A stretch of 34,500 bases of DNA from Gammaproteobacteria bacterium (lineage in GTDB: Bacteria > Pseudomonadota > Gammaproteobacteria > SZUA-152): contig JAOUJW010000046.1 of assembly GCA_029882975.1 (NCBI GenBank), positions 1 to 34,500 on the forward strand, in the 5' to 3' direction. The position numbers and the translations under genes are program-made. The notes beneath the pieces are model-generated. The model made no database searches and had not been told where the DNA came from. It saw nothing but the letters and a program-made list of their open reading frames with translations. This document shows, in pieces, positions 8,724-17,623 of the stretch (the first letter of the stretch is position 1; the number at the start of each line of letters is the position of its first letter).

Positions 8724-8748
8724 AGTACCCGCCACAGTGGCGGGTACT
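8724..8748. terminator. Strong hairpin between convergent genes
   Basis: AGTACCCGCCAC and GTGGCGGGTACT are exact 12-base complements around a single base, so the RNA of either strand can form a very stable stem. It lies between the stops of the small cytochrome and the convergent EF-hand gene. No T-run follows on either strand (a T-run sits upstream), so termination is inferred from position only. Confidence 0.55.
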
Positions 8749-8756
8749 TGCCGGGG

Positions 8757-9071
8757 CTACCACATTTGCCGATGACTGAGAGTCGTCAGCTCAGATTGGG
8801 AAATAAGCCCATCACCGTTTTCGTCAATGTCTTCAAATATAAGTTGTTGGTTCTCTGGTACTTTTGCCAGTACTTCCGGGTCTTTACTAAAGCGGTTAAA
8901 TTCGTGTGAATCAATGTATCCGTCCGCGTTGGAGTCGTGTGTGGCCAAGGCGTTCCAAATGGTGTCGAAGGAAGATCGGGTAGGTGCAAATTTGTCTTGC
9001 TCTTTCGGTGCATTGCTTTGGCAGGAAATACAGAGGAGACTTAAAAAACAAATAACGCTTGCATATCGCAT
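8757..9071 (-). CDS. Small exported EF-hand calcium-binding protein
   Basis: The protein has 104 residues. An N-terminal export signal ends in LCISC, which may be a lipobox although the -3 position is not typical. Two canonical 12-residue EF-hand loops follow: DSNADGYIDSHE and DENGDGLISQSE, each with Asp at 1, Gly at 6, Ile at 8 and Glu at 12. The protein should bind two calcium ions in the periplasm. It begins 6 bp after the Frag1/DRAM-like gene and is probably translated from the same mRNA as the two-component pair. Its function beyond calcium binding cannot be read. Confidence 0.82.
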   Translation of the reverse strand: MRYASVICFLSLLCISCQSNAPKEQDKFAPTRSSFDTIWNALATHDSNADGYIDSHEFNRFSKDPEVLAKVPENQQLIFEDIDENGDGLISQSELTTLSHRQMW

Positions 9072-9077
9072 GGTTTG

Positions 9078-9779
9078 CTATCCGGATGTCTGCGTAGCGA
9101 CATGAAGGTAAAAACCGCTATGACGCCACAACCAATATGTAGGTAAAAAATACAAGTACATTATAATCGCGAAATTCCATTCCACAATATTATTGGTTTG
9201 CGGTAAAAACCAGGACAAGGGCGTACTGGCAAGGCCGATACTCAATAGCACTACAGCCCCCGCAATGTAGAGTTTGGGAAGATAAGCGGGCAGGGTAACA
9301 CGGCCACTACGGTACAGGCGATGCAAGGCTGCGGTCATGGTTAACTGGGCCAGAAACGTCAAACCAAAAAACAGGGTAACGCCCACGCGGCGTATATTGC
9401 GGTATTCCTCACCGATGGCACCCAAGGCTACTGCGTAGACGATGAGAAAAACAGCCGCAATGATTCCCAATACCGGAATGCTGCGAATACCAAAACCGGG
9501 TTTATTTTCAAAGCAGGTAAACCAACGGTAGACCAGAGCCCAGTAGGCCATCATTAACACCGCACTTGGGATGATGGCACCTTTAAATATCAAGGCTTCC
9601 GGCAGGGCCCGCCCCGTTGAACTGATGGAGGTGCAACCGCTGAGGTAAGGAATGCACAATGGTACGTGACCGGCCTGTGAGGCGATCACATAGCAAATAT
9701 TGGCGGCAGCTACGGGCAGTACCCCAATTAAGATGGGCAGCCAATAGATAGGAATACGGTTAAAAGTTGCGGTGCTCAT
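9078..9779 (-). CDS. Frag1/DRAM/Sfk1-like six-helix membrane protein
   Basis: The protein has 233 residues and about six membrane segments (roughly 14-34, 70-86, 98-121, 133-152, 166-185 and 200-217). The blocks ICYVIASQAGHVP, IPYLSGCTSISSTGR and NNIVEWNFAI match the positions of the conserved YV-GHV, PYIS-TG and EW motifs that I know from eukaryotic Frag1/DRAM/Sfk1 proteins. Those act in membrane or lipid homeostasis; bacterial members are uncharacterised. It lies 61 bp downstream of the histidine kinase and 6 bp upstream of the EF-hand gene, so it is probably part of the same operon and may be a target or accessory of the sensor. Confidence 0.72.
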   Translation of the reverse strand: MSTATFNRIPIYWLPILIGVLPVAAANICYVIASQAGHVPLCIPYLSGCTSISSTGRALPEALIFKGAIIPSAVLMMAYWALVYRWFTCFENKPGFGIRSIPVLGIIAAVFLIVYAVALGAIGEEYRNIRRVGVTLFFGLTFLAQLTMTAALHRLYRSGRVTLPAYLPKLYIAGAVVLLSIGLASTPLSWFLPQTNNIVEWNFAIIMYLYFLPTYWLWRHSGFYLHVATQTSG

Positions 9780-9840
9780 TTGCGCAGGTATTCTAATACA
9801 TAAACCTGCTTTAACGAAGTCCGGGGCAAACGTAGAGTGG

Positions 9841-11223
9841 TTAGTTACCCGATTCGCAGCAAGTCTCGGGGAAGTTGCGCAGGAATTTCAGGTTGACTTG
9901 CAGGCCTCCGTAGTTTGATTCTGTCAATTCAATTTGCGCCTGATGAATTTCTGCAATGCGCTTCACCATGGCCAACCCCAGTCCGGTACCTTCGCTGGTA
10001 CTGTTTAGCCGGTAAAAGCGTTTAAAAACACGACTGCGTTCTTCCAAAGGAATACCGGGCCCACTGTCGGAGACTTGTAATGACACCGAGTTGGCATTGT
10101 TGCTTAAATAGACATCGACTGTGCCGTTTTCCGGGGTATACCGCACGGCATTTTCAAACACGTTACGAACCAAAATAGACAATAAGTCCGATTTTCCACA
10201 CACCTTCATGTCGTCATTGGTTTTATTCCAGTTGACATCAATGCTCTTTTTCAGTGCCGTGACCATCATGCTTTCCAGGTTTTCCTCCACAACCGCAAGC
10301 AAGTCGGTGGATTCGGACTCTTCCAGTGCACTTTCCGGGTCCAATCGGGACAGGGTGAGCAGTTGTTCCACTAAATTGGTTGCTCGCTTTACACCTTGTA
10401 CCACTTCACTTAACGCAACTTCGCGAGTTTCCTCATCGGTGGTTTTTTGAGCCAGTTGAGCATGCACCAACTGTTGAGCTAAAGGTGTGCGTAATTCGTG
10501 AGCGGCGTTGGAGGTAAACAGGACGATATTTTCGAATGCTGCTTTGAGCCGGATAAATAAGTCGTTCATTGACTGTATCATGGGCTGAGCTTCCGGTGGC
10601 ACAGAGCGGGTGTCAATGGCTTGTAGATTGCGAGCTTTGCGCGATTTGAGTTGTGCGGCGATACGTTTAAAGGGATTGAGAGAATGCGCCACAATAATGA
10701 CAATACAAATAGCCAACAGAGGCAGCAGCAAGGCGAATGAGGTCATGAGCCTTACAGTAATACTGTTACTCAGGGCGTTTCGTTGATCATAAGGCTGTCC
10801 TACCTGTACTCGTATGCTGCCATCTTGGTTGGAAATGGCATAAACGCGCCAGTGTTGCTGCCCTTTTTTGTAGTATCCGAATACCTTATCTTGTTCTATG
10901 AAACGTTCCGAAGGCGCCCCGGCGGATTTTACTGCCAAATGATCGCCATTGACCCAGATTTGAAAGTCAATTTCCTGCTGATACTTGTGGATCTGAGTTT
11001 GGTAATGGTTAATATCATCCTGTGCGTGAAAAGCCAGTTGCTCCTGCAATTCATGATCGCTGAGCTCCAATAAAACCCGCGCCGCTTGTGCAATCTGGGC
11101 GTCGAATAACTCCAGTAATTCGGCTTCTGTATCAAAATAGTTAATAACCAGTATGATGCCAAAGGACAAAGCCAGTATGGTAAGCAAACCGGTTAGCAGG
11201 CGGGCCTTGATGGAGAGAATCAT
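9841..11223 (-). CDS. Sensor histidine kinase (QseC/PmrB-like)
   Basis: The protein has 460 residues. A membrane helix at 9-28, a periplasmic sensing region at about 30-155 and a second helix at 158-180 are followed by a HAMP-like linker. The dimerisation box is NAAHELRTPLAQQ with phospho-acceptor His242. The ATPase domain has the N box RNVFENAVRYTP, then DSGPGIP and GTGLGLAMV. The N-terminal region fits the 2CSK_N type found in QseC and relatives. It overlaps the response-regulator gene by four bases (ATGA), showing coupling. The signal cannot be inferred; the C-terminus ends with two adjacent Cys. Confidence 0.92.
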   Translation of the reverse strand: MILSIKARLLTGLLTILALSFGIILVINYFDTEAELLELFDAQIAQAARVLLELSDHELQEQLAFHAQDDINHYQTQIHKYQQEIDFQIWVNGDHLAVKSAGAPSERFIEQDKVFGYYKKGQQHWRVYAISNQDGSIRVQVGQPYDQRNALSNSITVRLMTSFALLLPLLAICIVIIVAHSLNPFKRIAAQLKSRKARNLQAIDTRSVPPEAQPMIQSMNDLFIRLKAAFENIVLFTSNAAHELRTPLAQQLVHAQLAQKTTDEETREVALSEVVQGVKRATNLVEQLLTLSRLDPESALEESESTDLLAVVEENLESMMVTALKKSIDVNWNKTNDDMKVCGKSDLLSILVRNVFENAVRYTPENGTVDVYLSNNANSVSLQVSDSGPGIPLEERSRVFKRFYRLNSTSEGTGLGLAMVKRIAEIHQAQIELTESNYGGLQVNLKFLRNFPETCCESGN

Positions 11224-11894
11224 GTTTCCTGATAGTCGATGGTATCCATAATATAACCACTACCGCGCACGGTACGGATTATGTCCGGACCCAGCTTTTT
11301 ACGGATTTGATGAATGTGTACTTCTATGGCATTGCTGTCGATTTCGTTTTTCCAGGAATACAGGCTTTCCTCTAATCGAGAGCGGCTGACCACTTGGCCT
11401 TGGTTTTCCATAAATACATGGAGAATATCGAAAGCTTTTGGCGTGAGTTCCAGCGCCGCACCGTTTTTGCGTACGCTGTGGGCGGCCGGATCGAGTTCCA
11501 GATCTCCATGCAGTAAAACGGGGGTGGCGCGACCACGGTTGCGCCGCATGACGGCTCGCAAACGGGCACCCAACTCATCCAAGTCAAACGGTTTTACCAT
11601 ATAGTCATCGGCGCCGGTATCCAGGCCTGTGATGCGTTCGTCGATGGTATCTTTTGCCGTTAACACCACAATAGGGACACGGTTACCGTTGGCACGAACA
11701 GCTGCCAACACGCTCATGCCGGATTTTCGCGGTAATCCCAGATCTAACACAGCAACATCGTAATCATTGGTGTTAAAAGCAGATTCGGCGGTTTCGCCGT
11801 CTCGTACCCAGTCCACAGCATAACCACTTTGGTTCAAACCCAGATACAGTCCTTTACCAATACTTTCATTATCTTCTACCAGTAACAATCTCAT
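11220..11894 (-). CDS. OmpR-family response regulator (QseB/PmrA-like)
   Basis: The protein has 224 residues. The receiver domain opens MRLLLVEDNE, with phospho-acceptor Asp51 in VLDLGLP, the Thr in VLTAKD and the Lys in MVKPFD. A winged-helix DNA-binding domain follows (LTPKAFDILHVF, then NAIEVHIHQIRKKLG and IRTVRGSGYIM). It would be phosphorylated by the kinase encoded immediately downstream, with which it overlaps by four bases. It is divergent from the small lipoprotein gene at 12082 across a 187-bp region that may include its own binding site. Confidence 0.93.
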   Translation of the reverse strand: MRLLLVEDNESIGKGLYLGLNQSGYAVDWVRDGETAESAFNTNDYDVAVLDLGLPRKSGMSVLAAVRANGNRVPIVVLTAKDTIDERITGLDTGADDYMVKPFDLDELGARLRAVMRRNRGRATPVLLHGDLELDPAAHSVRKNGAALELTPKAFDILHVFMENQGQVVSRSRLEESLYSWKNEIDSNAIEVHIHQIRKKLGPDIIRTVRGSGYIMDTIDYQET

Positions 11895-12081
11895 AGTCCA
11901 CTCAGCAAACAGGGAAAATACTGTTCTTTACTTCGTTCCGGCAGGGAATTTCTTTAACGGTAGACGCTACATATTTTGTGGGAATTAAATAATGTACATA
12001 GAAAACAATAAGTTTTATGATGTGAGGGATATCAGGAAAGATGAAGCATAAGAAAACATTAAGAAAGGAGGCTGGCTGAAG

Positions 12082-12384
12082 ATGTTACGTATAGTTGTTT
12101 TTGGGCTTGGAACCATATTGTTAACCGCTTGTATTGCTTTGAGTTCCGAACCCGATCCCGCATTGATTGGCTCCTGTCAGCATACAGTGGATGATGCAAC
12201 AGCCATGTTAAAAAAAGCTGAACAGGAAGCTTACACCCAGACCACAGCCTATATTCAGTCTTACAAGTGGATTACCCAGGCAAAAGGTCATTTGCGGACA
12301 AAACAATACTCCTACTGTTTGCAAAAGGCATCCATTGCTCAGCGTTATTTACAACAACTGCTATCCACAGGTCGCGACATTTAG
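12082..12384 (+). CDS. Small helical lipoprotein of unknown function
   Basis: The protein has 100 residues. The lipoprotein signal ends LLTAC (lipobox, Cys17). The mature part is predicted to be helical, with one pair of further Cys (in GSCQH and SYCLQK) that could form a disulphide in the periplasm. GGAGG lies about 10 nt before the ATG, supporting the start. I do not recognise the family. It is divergent from the response regulator, so it is a plausible regulon member, and convergent with the monohaem TPR-like gene. Confidence 0.72.
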   Translation: MLRIVVFGLGTILLTACIALSSEPDPALIGSCQHTVDDATAMLKKAEQEAYTQTTAYIQSYKWITQAKGHLRTKQYSYCLQKASIAQRYLQQLLSTGRDI

Positions 12385-12424
12385 CTGTGTAATTGCATTA
12401 GGTTTTGCTGATTGATGGGTGAGG

Positions 12425-13624
12425 TTATTTGGAGTGTACAATGGCCTTTAAACGGTTGAGTTCCTGTTGTACCTCTTGCGGGATATGGGTGCCAATGGAA
12501 CCGGAATAGCTGAATTCAACTGATTCCTTGTATTCCTCGAAGCATTTGCGAGCGTAGTCGTGACGGCTGTATTCCAGCATGCATTGTTTCAGGTACAGAT
12601 CAGCCAGGGAAAAGTAATAACTGTGCTTGGTCGCTCGGGCGTTGAGTGCCAGCCAGTACAATAGCTTGGGTACTTCAGTGGCTGTTGCCGTGGAGAGATA
12701 ACGGTACAACCTGCCTTGCAGCCACAGATGGAAAACCTTCTGTGTTTTGGTGGGTGCCAGGGTGGCTCCGGCTTCCTGCAACGATCCCAGGTATTCATGA
12801 ACTTCTTGTTCCAACTGCGTAAAATTCGGGTTTGCACCGGTTTTGTTTTTGTCTAATTGCCTAAGCGCCGGAATCCATTGTTGCATGGACCGTTTTGTTA
12901 GAGCATCAACATTGTCAGTGTCTTTGTATTTTTCAAAAAAACGCGCTGCGGTACCGGGTTGATTTTGAACCTGTACATAAATGGTGAGTACGCGGTCCAG
13001 TGCCATCATGTTTTTACGCTGGTCTTTTGATTGGTTCTGCAAGGTCTTTTCATAGTAGCGAACTGCCACCGGGTAATTTCTGGTGAGAAAGTTAAATTCG
13101 GCAAATTGAAAATCGGAGTTAAAGCGGGCGCGTTTACCGTCTTTGAACAATGTGCGTTGGCGCTGGTCCTGGGTATGGCAGGAGCTGCATATAGAGCTAA
13201 CTTCATTGAGCAAACTATAAGCGTAGCGCATATTATCACGGGCAATGGCTTTTTGAGTTTCTGACAAGTGGCCAATTAGTACATCATAAGACACCTGGAA
13301 AGTTTTGGAGCGGTGTAGAAAGTGGGGTTGTGCTGATTTCAATAGAAAGATCAGACGATTCACTTGGGTGGCGATAAGGCCACGATTTTCCAGCATGTGG
13401 TCGCTGTCCTGGTCAAGGATATAAGGATACAAGTCCATCAGGGTGGTTCCGATTTGTGCCATGGTTTGATTAATGGACGCACCTTTACTCTGTTTGCCAA
13501 TCTGAGGGGGGTCCGCTTGGACCGGCCTGACCTGCATGAAAAAACACAGCAGACACGATAGAACGATTTTGACGGAGTTGCTATGAGAAAACGAGCGGGG
13601 TATTGCTGGCTTTAACCGTTCCAT
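12425..13624 (-). CDS. Periplasmic monohaem protein with helical TPR-like C-terminal part
   Basis: The protein has 399 residues. A signal peptide (about 1-37, ending PVQA) is followed by a helical region up to about 155 whose last helix carries CSSCH (146-150). The position of the haem site at the end of a four-helix stretch is like cytochrome c', though similarity is only in layout. From about 170 on there are short helical pairs of TPR type (FAEFNFLTRNYPVAVRYYEK, LYLKQCMLEYSRHDYARKCF). It could bind haem or a gas ligand and assemble with other proteins in the periplasm. AAGGA lies 5 nt before the ATG. It stands downstream of the Gld-type ABC operon but is separated from it by a terminator. 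I know no characterised homologue. Confidence 0.78.
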   Translation of the reverse strand: MERLKPAIPRSFSHSNSVKIVLSCLLCFFMQVRPVQADPPQIGKQSKGASINQTMAQIGTTLMDLYPYILDQDSDHMLENRGLIATQVNRLIFLLKSAQPHFLHRSKTFQVSYDVLIGHLSETQKAIARDNMRYAYSLLNEVSSICSSCHTQDQRQRTLFKDGKRARFNSDFQFAEFNFLTRNYPVAVRYYEKTLQNQSKDQRKNMMALDRVLTIYVQVQNQPGTAARFFEKYKDTDNVDALTKRSMQQWIPALRQLDKNKTGANPNFTQLEQEVHEYLGSLQEAGATLAPTKTQKVFHLWLQGRLYRYLSTATATEVPKLLYWLALNARATKHSYYFSLADLYLKQCMLEYSRHDYARKCFEEYKESVEFSYSGSIGTHIPQEVQQELNRLKAIVHSK

Positions 13625-13726
13625 TGGGGTCCTTGTTGAAGAGGTGTTCTCTACAAGTATAGAGAATATTACCTAAAAGTCCCAAGGGGTGATGAATACT
13701 GAGACGGTTTGATGACTGATGGATGG

Positions 13727-13765
13727 AAAAAATAGAACGACAACGGCGCCTGTCGCACCGTCGTC
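13727..13765 (-). terminator. Rho-independent terminator of the ABC/DUF4340 operon
   Basis: On the minus strand GACGACGGTGC pairs with GCGCCGTTGTC over 11 positions (two G-U pairs) around a 5-base loop, followed a few bases later by six T. It lies 13 bp beyond the DUF4340 stop. It separates that operon from the haem/TPR-like gene. Confidence 0.8.
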
Positions 13766-13778
13766 GGCTGAATGCTGT

Positions 13779-14942
13779 CTATTCTTTTGCTTTGAGTAAA
13801 TCATCCATGGTTTTAATAAAAGCCACCCCTTTGGATTTGGATAGGGTGTAGGTCCAGGGTTTGAGTTTTTCGCTCAATGCACTTGCTTCGGTTTGAACCT
13901 CAGCGGCGGGTTTTAACATCGTGCCGGGTGAGCTTGCTGTGCTTGGCGAAGTTGCGGTTGAATCGGGTTGCGCCTTCCCATCCGGCGCAGGGATTTGTTT
14001 TGGTGCCGGATCTTGGGGCGGTGTAAAGCGTGTCGTCGCATCAAAGCGAGCATCCAATGTAATGAAGTGATCACTGTCTTTTTGCATGCTGACGGCGCTT
14101 ATTACCAAGCCATCGAAGGTATAAATATCGGTTTTGGTGTTGGGGTTGGTACTCATATCCACCTTTTCGGCCTTGCTGACATCCTTCATACGCAGCCCTT
14201 GTAACAGGCGTGCGGTTTGCGTGAGTTCGCCGGTGGACTTGAGTTCTTTGTTTTTAGGCAAATCCATTAACATGAACTCTTTGTCCTCGGGTTTGTTTTT
14301 TACAATCGTTACGGGCTTGCCCTTAGGCGGTGTGATCACGATCTTACTGATACGGGAATCGGGGATGTCCATGATTTGTTCATCCATCCAGTCGATTGCC
14401 AAATCATCGATCAGCAAACCACCTGCTACCAACCAGACTTGATCTTCCCCCATTTTGCGTACATAGGTTTTTTCACCGCCCACCGCGGTTACACTACCGG
14501 AGAGTTGTTTGCCCACGACCAATGCTGCCATGGTGGTATTGTTTTCGCCCTTCAGTGTCACCAAAATGGATTTGGCGCTATCCACCGTAGGATCTTCGAC
14601 ATTGAGTTTGCCGAAGTTATCCTGTTTTTTGGTTTTAGCTTCCAGGGTTTTAAATTCCGCCAGTTTCAGGATGGTTTCCTTTATTTTCGACAAATTGGCT
14701 GTGTAACCGTCTTTTTGAACCACTTGCCAAGTGTTGTCCTTGCGCTGGATATTGATAATGTTTTTGCCTTTAGTGATTTCCACTTCCTGGACTTTGTTGA
14801 CATTAGCGGACAGGGCGGGGAACAAGGCTTTGCCGGCCGCTTTGTTGCTGACGGCATTGCTTTTCATATTGTTGGCCACCAGGGCCGCAATTGCGGCCAC
14901 CAGGGTAATTACCGATAAAATAATAAGTTGGTTTTTCTTCAT
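13779..14942 (-). CDS. DUF4340 protein of a Gld-type ABC system
   Basis: The protein has 387 residues. One N-terminal membrane helix (about 5-25) is followed by a large periplasmic part with repeated beta-alpha units. An opening VQEVEITKGKNIINIQRKD segment and WLVAGGLLIDDLAIDWMD fit the DUF4340 pattern. A Pro/Ala/Ser-rich linker near 310-345 precedes a final KPWTYTLSKSKG block. In this family the protein regularly follows a GldG-like gene; its role is unknown. AGGGAG precedes the ATG and the gene starts 23 bp after the GldG-like stop. It is the last gene of the operon, followed by a terminator. Confidence 0.85.
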   Translation of the reverse strand: MKKNQLIILSVITLVAAIAALVANNMKSNAVSNKAAGKALFPALSANVNKVQEVEITKGKNIINIQRKDNTWQVVQKDGYTANLSKIKETILKLAEFKTLEAKTKKQDNFGKLNVEDPTVDSAKSILVTLKGENNTTMAALVVGKQLSGSVTAVGGEKTYVRKMGEDQVWLVAGGLLIDDLAIDWMDEQIMDIPDSRISKIVITPPKGKPVTIVKNKPEDKEFMLMDLPKNKELKSTGELTQTARLLQGLRMKDVSKAEKVDMSTNPNTKTDIYTFDGLVISAVSMQKDSDHFITLDARFDATTRFTPPQDPAPKQIPAPDGKAQPDSTATSPSTASSPGTMLKPAAEVQTEASALSEKLKPWTYTLSKSKGVAFIKTMDDLLKAKE

Positions 14943-14965
14943 TCCAAAGTGTCTCCCTAATGTTC

Positions 14966-16849
14966 TTAACCTGCCATGCGATCCATACGTTTGTGGCGAT
15001 ACACGCCAAGGCCGATGGCAAAGAGAATAATCAGTATGGGAATAAATGCGGTATTGGCAAATTTCAGGAAGGAGCCTAGAGACTCTATATTTTTCCTTAA
15101 TTCATGTTGCACATTACGCAGATCTTTCCGCGTCTTTACCTGCTCATTGCGGAACTTGTCAATTTCACGACGTTGTTCCGGGCTGAGAATCGTTTCATTG
15201 TCTCCGCCTTTTTGGCGCTGCAACTCGGATATTTTACGTTCCGTATCGCGCAATTTAGCCTGTAACTGTTTTTCCCGAGCACGGAAATTCTTTTCCGCTT
15301 CGCGTTGAATTTCCTTTACCTTCTCAAAGGGTCTGGAGAAGTTGCCACGGCTGCGCAGGCCGATTAAATCGTTGCTTCCGCTGAGATTTTCAACTGCATT
15401 GATAACCAAAGCACCGTTATTGGCTCTGGGAATAGCCACGCGTTGACCGAAAAAGTTTTGTACATTCACCCAAAAACGATCCTGCAACATATCCGTATCG
15501 GCCACAATAATGATATTAATGGCTTCTCTGGATTCTTTGAGCCACTCACCCTGAGCGCCGTCCGGAGCTCCATTCGGAAAAGCACTTTTTACTTCTCCGG
15601 TGACACGTGCGGCCAGGGTCAGCTTTTTGCCTCCGGGTTGATAGCTGTTGAGCAGACCCATGGGGTCCGGCCGGAATTGAACGCGGCTGGTGTCCACCGA
15701 CATGGCTTTGTCGGAGGTTTCCATTAGTGGCGTAAACTGAGTTGTTGCACCGCTTTTGGCTTGTAATTGGCCACCCGACGCAAGGGTAATCTGGTCCAAT
15801 TCCGCAGTAACAAAATCGTCGTTGGAAATATTGTCTTTCTGTAGTTGCATCCACACAACGTATTCCACATTTTGTGGGCGCATGCCCTGGTTAATAGTGA
15901 CTCGGGCAGCCGTTACCACGTCAGTGGCCAGTTTGCCCGGTACCAGTTCTACGCCCCAGGCATCGAACAGTTTTTTCAGGTCGGAGGCTTTACTGGCCAT
16001 GGCGGCGGCCATGGGATTATTGGGGTCCGGTGCTATCTCTTCGGCTTCCGCATGGGGGTCAGCAAATACCAGGGCTCGGCCACCGCGGAGTACAAACTGA
16101 TCAATGGCAAACTGGGTTTTGTCACTCAGCTCTTTCGGATGTACCAGCATGAGCACGCTGACATCATCCGGAATCTTGTCCACGTCCTTAGCCAGAGTGC
16201 GTACGTCAAATAATTGTTTTAACTGGGATACCACCATCCATTCATCGGACGGTTGTCCCATCATCATGGGATTGGGGGCATCCCCCTCCACCGGCAGGGT
16301 GCTCAGCAATCCTACCACCGTCTTTTTGCTGTTACCCAGCTTGTAAACCAGACGGGTAATGTCATATTCCAATGCCGCTTCCTTGTCTTGCTGGAAGAAT
16401 GGAATCACTTCCTTATCATCGGTGGAATTGGTGCCCACCAGACCAAAATAGGCCGTACTACCGGCATTGTCGATGGGTACGCCCTGCAAACCGTTTTGTA
16501 CGGCCTGGTCTTCGGCATCGGAAAAAGGTTCGGGATCCGAAACAATCAACCGCACATTGCCACCGGAATGGGAGGCATACTCTTCCAGTAGTTCGCGAAC
16601 CCGGTTGCCGTAGTTCATCAAGGCCGGAATTTTACTGGCCAGTTTTTCAGAAAAGTAAAAGTGCAGCGTTACCGGTTCTTCAAAATTGCCGATAATGTTT
16701 TTGGTGCCCTTCGACAGGGTGTAAAGATTGTCCTCAGTCAGGTCTATACGTGCCGACTTAAAAATAACATTCGTCAGAATATTGACCGCCAGAAGCAACA
16801 CCAGGGCAATCAATATACCTGTGCTTGATATGAGTTTGGTATTCTTCAT
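14966..16849 (-). CDS. GldG-like ABC-transporter auxiliary protein
   Basis: The protein has 627 residues. An N-terminal helix (about 8-29) precedes the block ARIDLTEDNLYTLSKGT that opens ABC_transp_aux (PF09822) proteins. An extracytoplasmic domain follows, with VRLIVSDPEPF and ALVFADPHAEAE. Residues ~515-590 are a long charged coiled coil (REAEKNFRAREKQLQAKL and onward), followed by a last membrane helix and a short basic cytoplasmic tail. Relatives sit beside GldA/GldF; in Bacteroidetes these affect gliding, but here no gliding genes are seen, so a general envelope role is likelier. AAGGAAG precedes the ATG and the gap to the permease stop is 12 bp. Confidence 0.88.
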   Translation of the reverse strand: MKNTKLISSTGILIALVLLLAVNILTNVIFKSARIDLTEDNLYTLSKGTKNIIGNFEEPVTLHFYFSEKLASKIPALMNYGNRVRELLEEYASHSGGNVRLIVSDPEPFSDAEDQAVQNGLQGVPIDNAGSTAYFGLVGTNSTDDKEVIPFFQQDKEAALEYDITRLVYKLGNSKKTVVGLLSTLPVEGDAPNPMMMGQPSDEWMVVSQLKQLFDVRTLAKDVDKIPDDVSVLMLVHPKELSDKTQFAIDQFVLRGGRALVFADPHAEAEEIAPDPNNPMAAAMASKASDLKKLFDAWGVELVPGKLATDVVTAARVTINQGMRPQNVEYVVWMQLQKDNISNDDFVTAELDQITLASGGQLQAKSGATTQFTPLMETSDKAMSVDTSRVQFRPDPMGLLNSYQPGGKKLTLAARVTGEVKSAFPNGAPDGAQGEWLKESREAINIIIVADTDMLQDRFWVNVQNFFGQRVAIPRANNGALVINAVENLSGSNDLIGLRSRGNFSRPFEKVKEIQREAEKNFRAREKQLQAKLRDTERKISELQRQKGGDNETILSPEQRREIDKFRNEQVKTRKDLRNVQHELRKNIESLGSFLKFANTAFIPILIILFAIGLGVYRHKRMDRMAG

Positions 16850-16861
16850 TGGTGCTTCCTT

Positions 16862-17623
16862 CTAATCCGCTTTTTTCATTTCAATAATTACAACATTGAC
16901 GTAGAGCCAGAACGCAATAAAGCTGGCGAAGTAGAAAATGTCCCTAAGGTCAAAGATCCCTTTGTTAATGTTGTTGAAATGGGTCAGAAAACTAAATGAG
17001 GCAATGGCGTTAACGATCAGTTGTGGGGTCCAGTCCCGGAAGAAGTTCAGCACCACGGGGAAACCCGCCACAATGAATAGAAAACAAACCACCACCGCAA
17101 TAACAAAGGCGATGACTTGATTTTTGGTAATGGCTGAAATGCAGGAACCCACCGCCAGATAAGCCCCGGCCATTAATAGACTGCCCACATAGCTGGCGAA
17201 AATGACACCGTTGTCCGGATTGCCCAGGTAATTTACGGTGATCCACATGGGAAAGGTGAGCGCCAGAGCAATGGCAGTAAAACCCCAGGCGGCCAGGAAT
17301 TTACCCAATACGGTAATACCAATAGGAATGGGTAGTGTCATGATGAGTTCAATGGTGCCCGATTTTCGCTCTTCGGCCCACAAGCGCATGGACAGAGCGG
17401 GAATCAAAAACAAATATAACCAGGGATGGAAATGAAAGAAAGGTCGTAAATCAGCCTGCGCGCGCTCATAAAAGCTGCCAATGTCAAAGGTAAAGACACC
17501 GGTCATCGCCAAGAAGATCACTATAAAGACATAGGCAACGGGTGTTCCGAAGTAGTTGCCCAATTCCCGCTTGCACACGGACAGTAGCAGGTTGGAATTT
17601 GTATTTGCAATCGCAGTACTCAT
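16862..17623 (-). CDS. GldF-like ABC-2 permease
   Basis: The protein has 253 residues with about six membrane segments. It has typical ABC-2 permease blocks: the leading CKRELGNYFGTPVAYVFIV, SMRLWAEERKSGTIELIMTLP and LTFPMWITVNYLG. The start ATG overlaps the stop of the ATPase gene by four bases (ATGA), so the two subunits are translationally coupled. It should form the membrane part of the transporter with the ATPase encoded upstream and the GldG-like protein encoded downstream. The substrate is unknown. Confidence 0.92.
   Translation of the reverse strand: MSTAIANTNSNLLLSVCKRELGNYFGTPVAYVFIVIFLAMTGVFTFDIGSFYERAQADLRPFFHFHPWLYLFLIPALSMRLWAEERKSGTIELIMTLPIPIGITVLGKFLAAWGFTAIALALTFPMWITVNYLGNPDNGVIFASYVGSLLMAGAYLAVGSCISAITKNQVIAFVIAVVVCFLFIVAGFPVVLNFFRDWTPQLIVNAIASFSFLTHFNNINKGIFDLRDIFYFASFIAFWLYVNVVIIEMKKAD

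Noticed and set aside
14376-14918. 180-residue plus-strand open frame opposite the DUF4340 gene
   Set aside because: It is antisense to a well-supported gene in a packed operon, has no ribosome site, and its composition (Phe/His/Cys-rich) is typical of a shadow frame.
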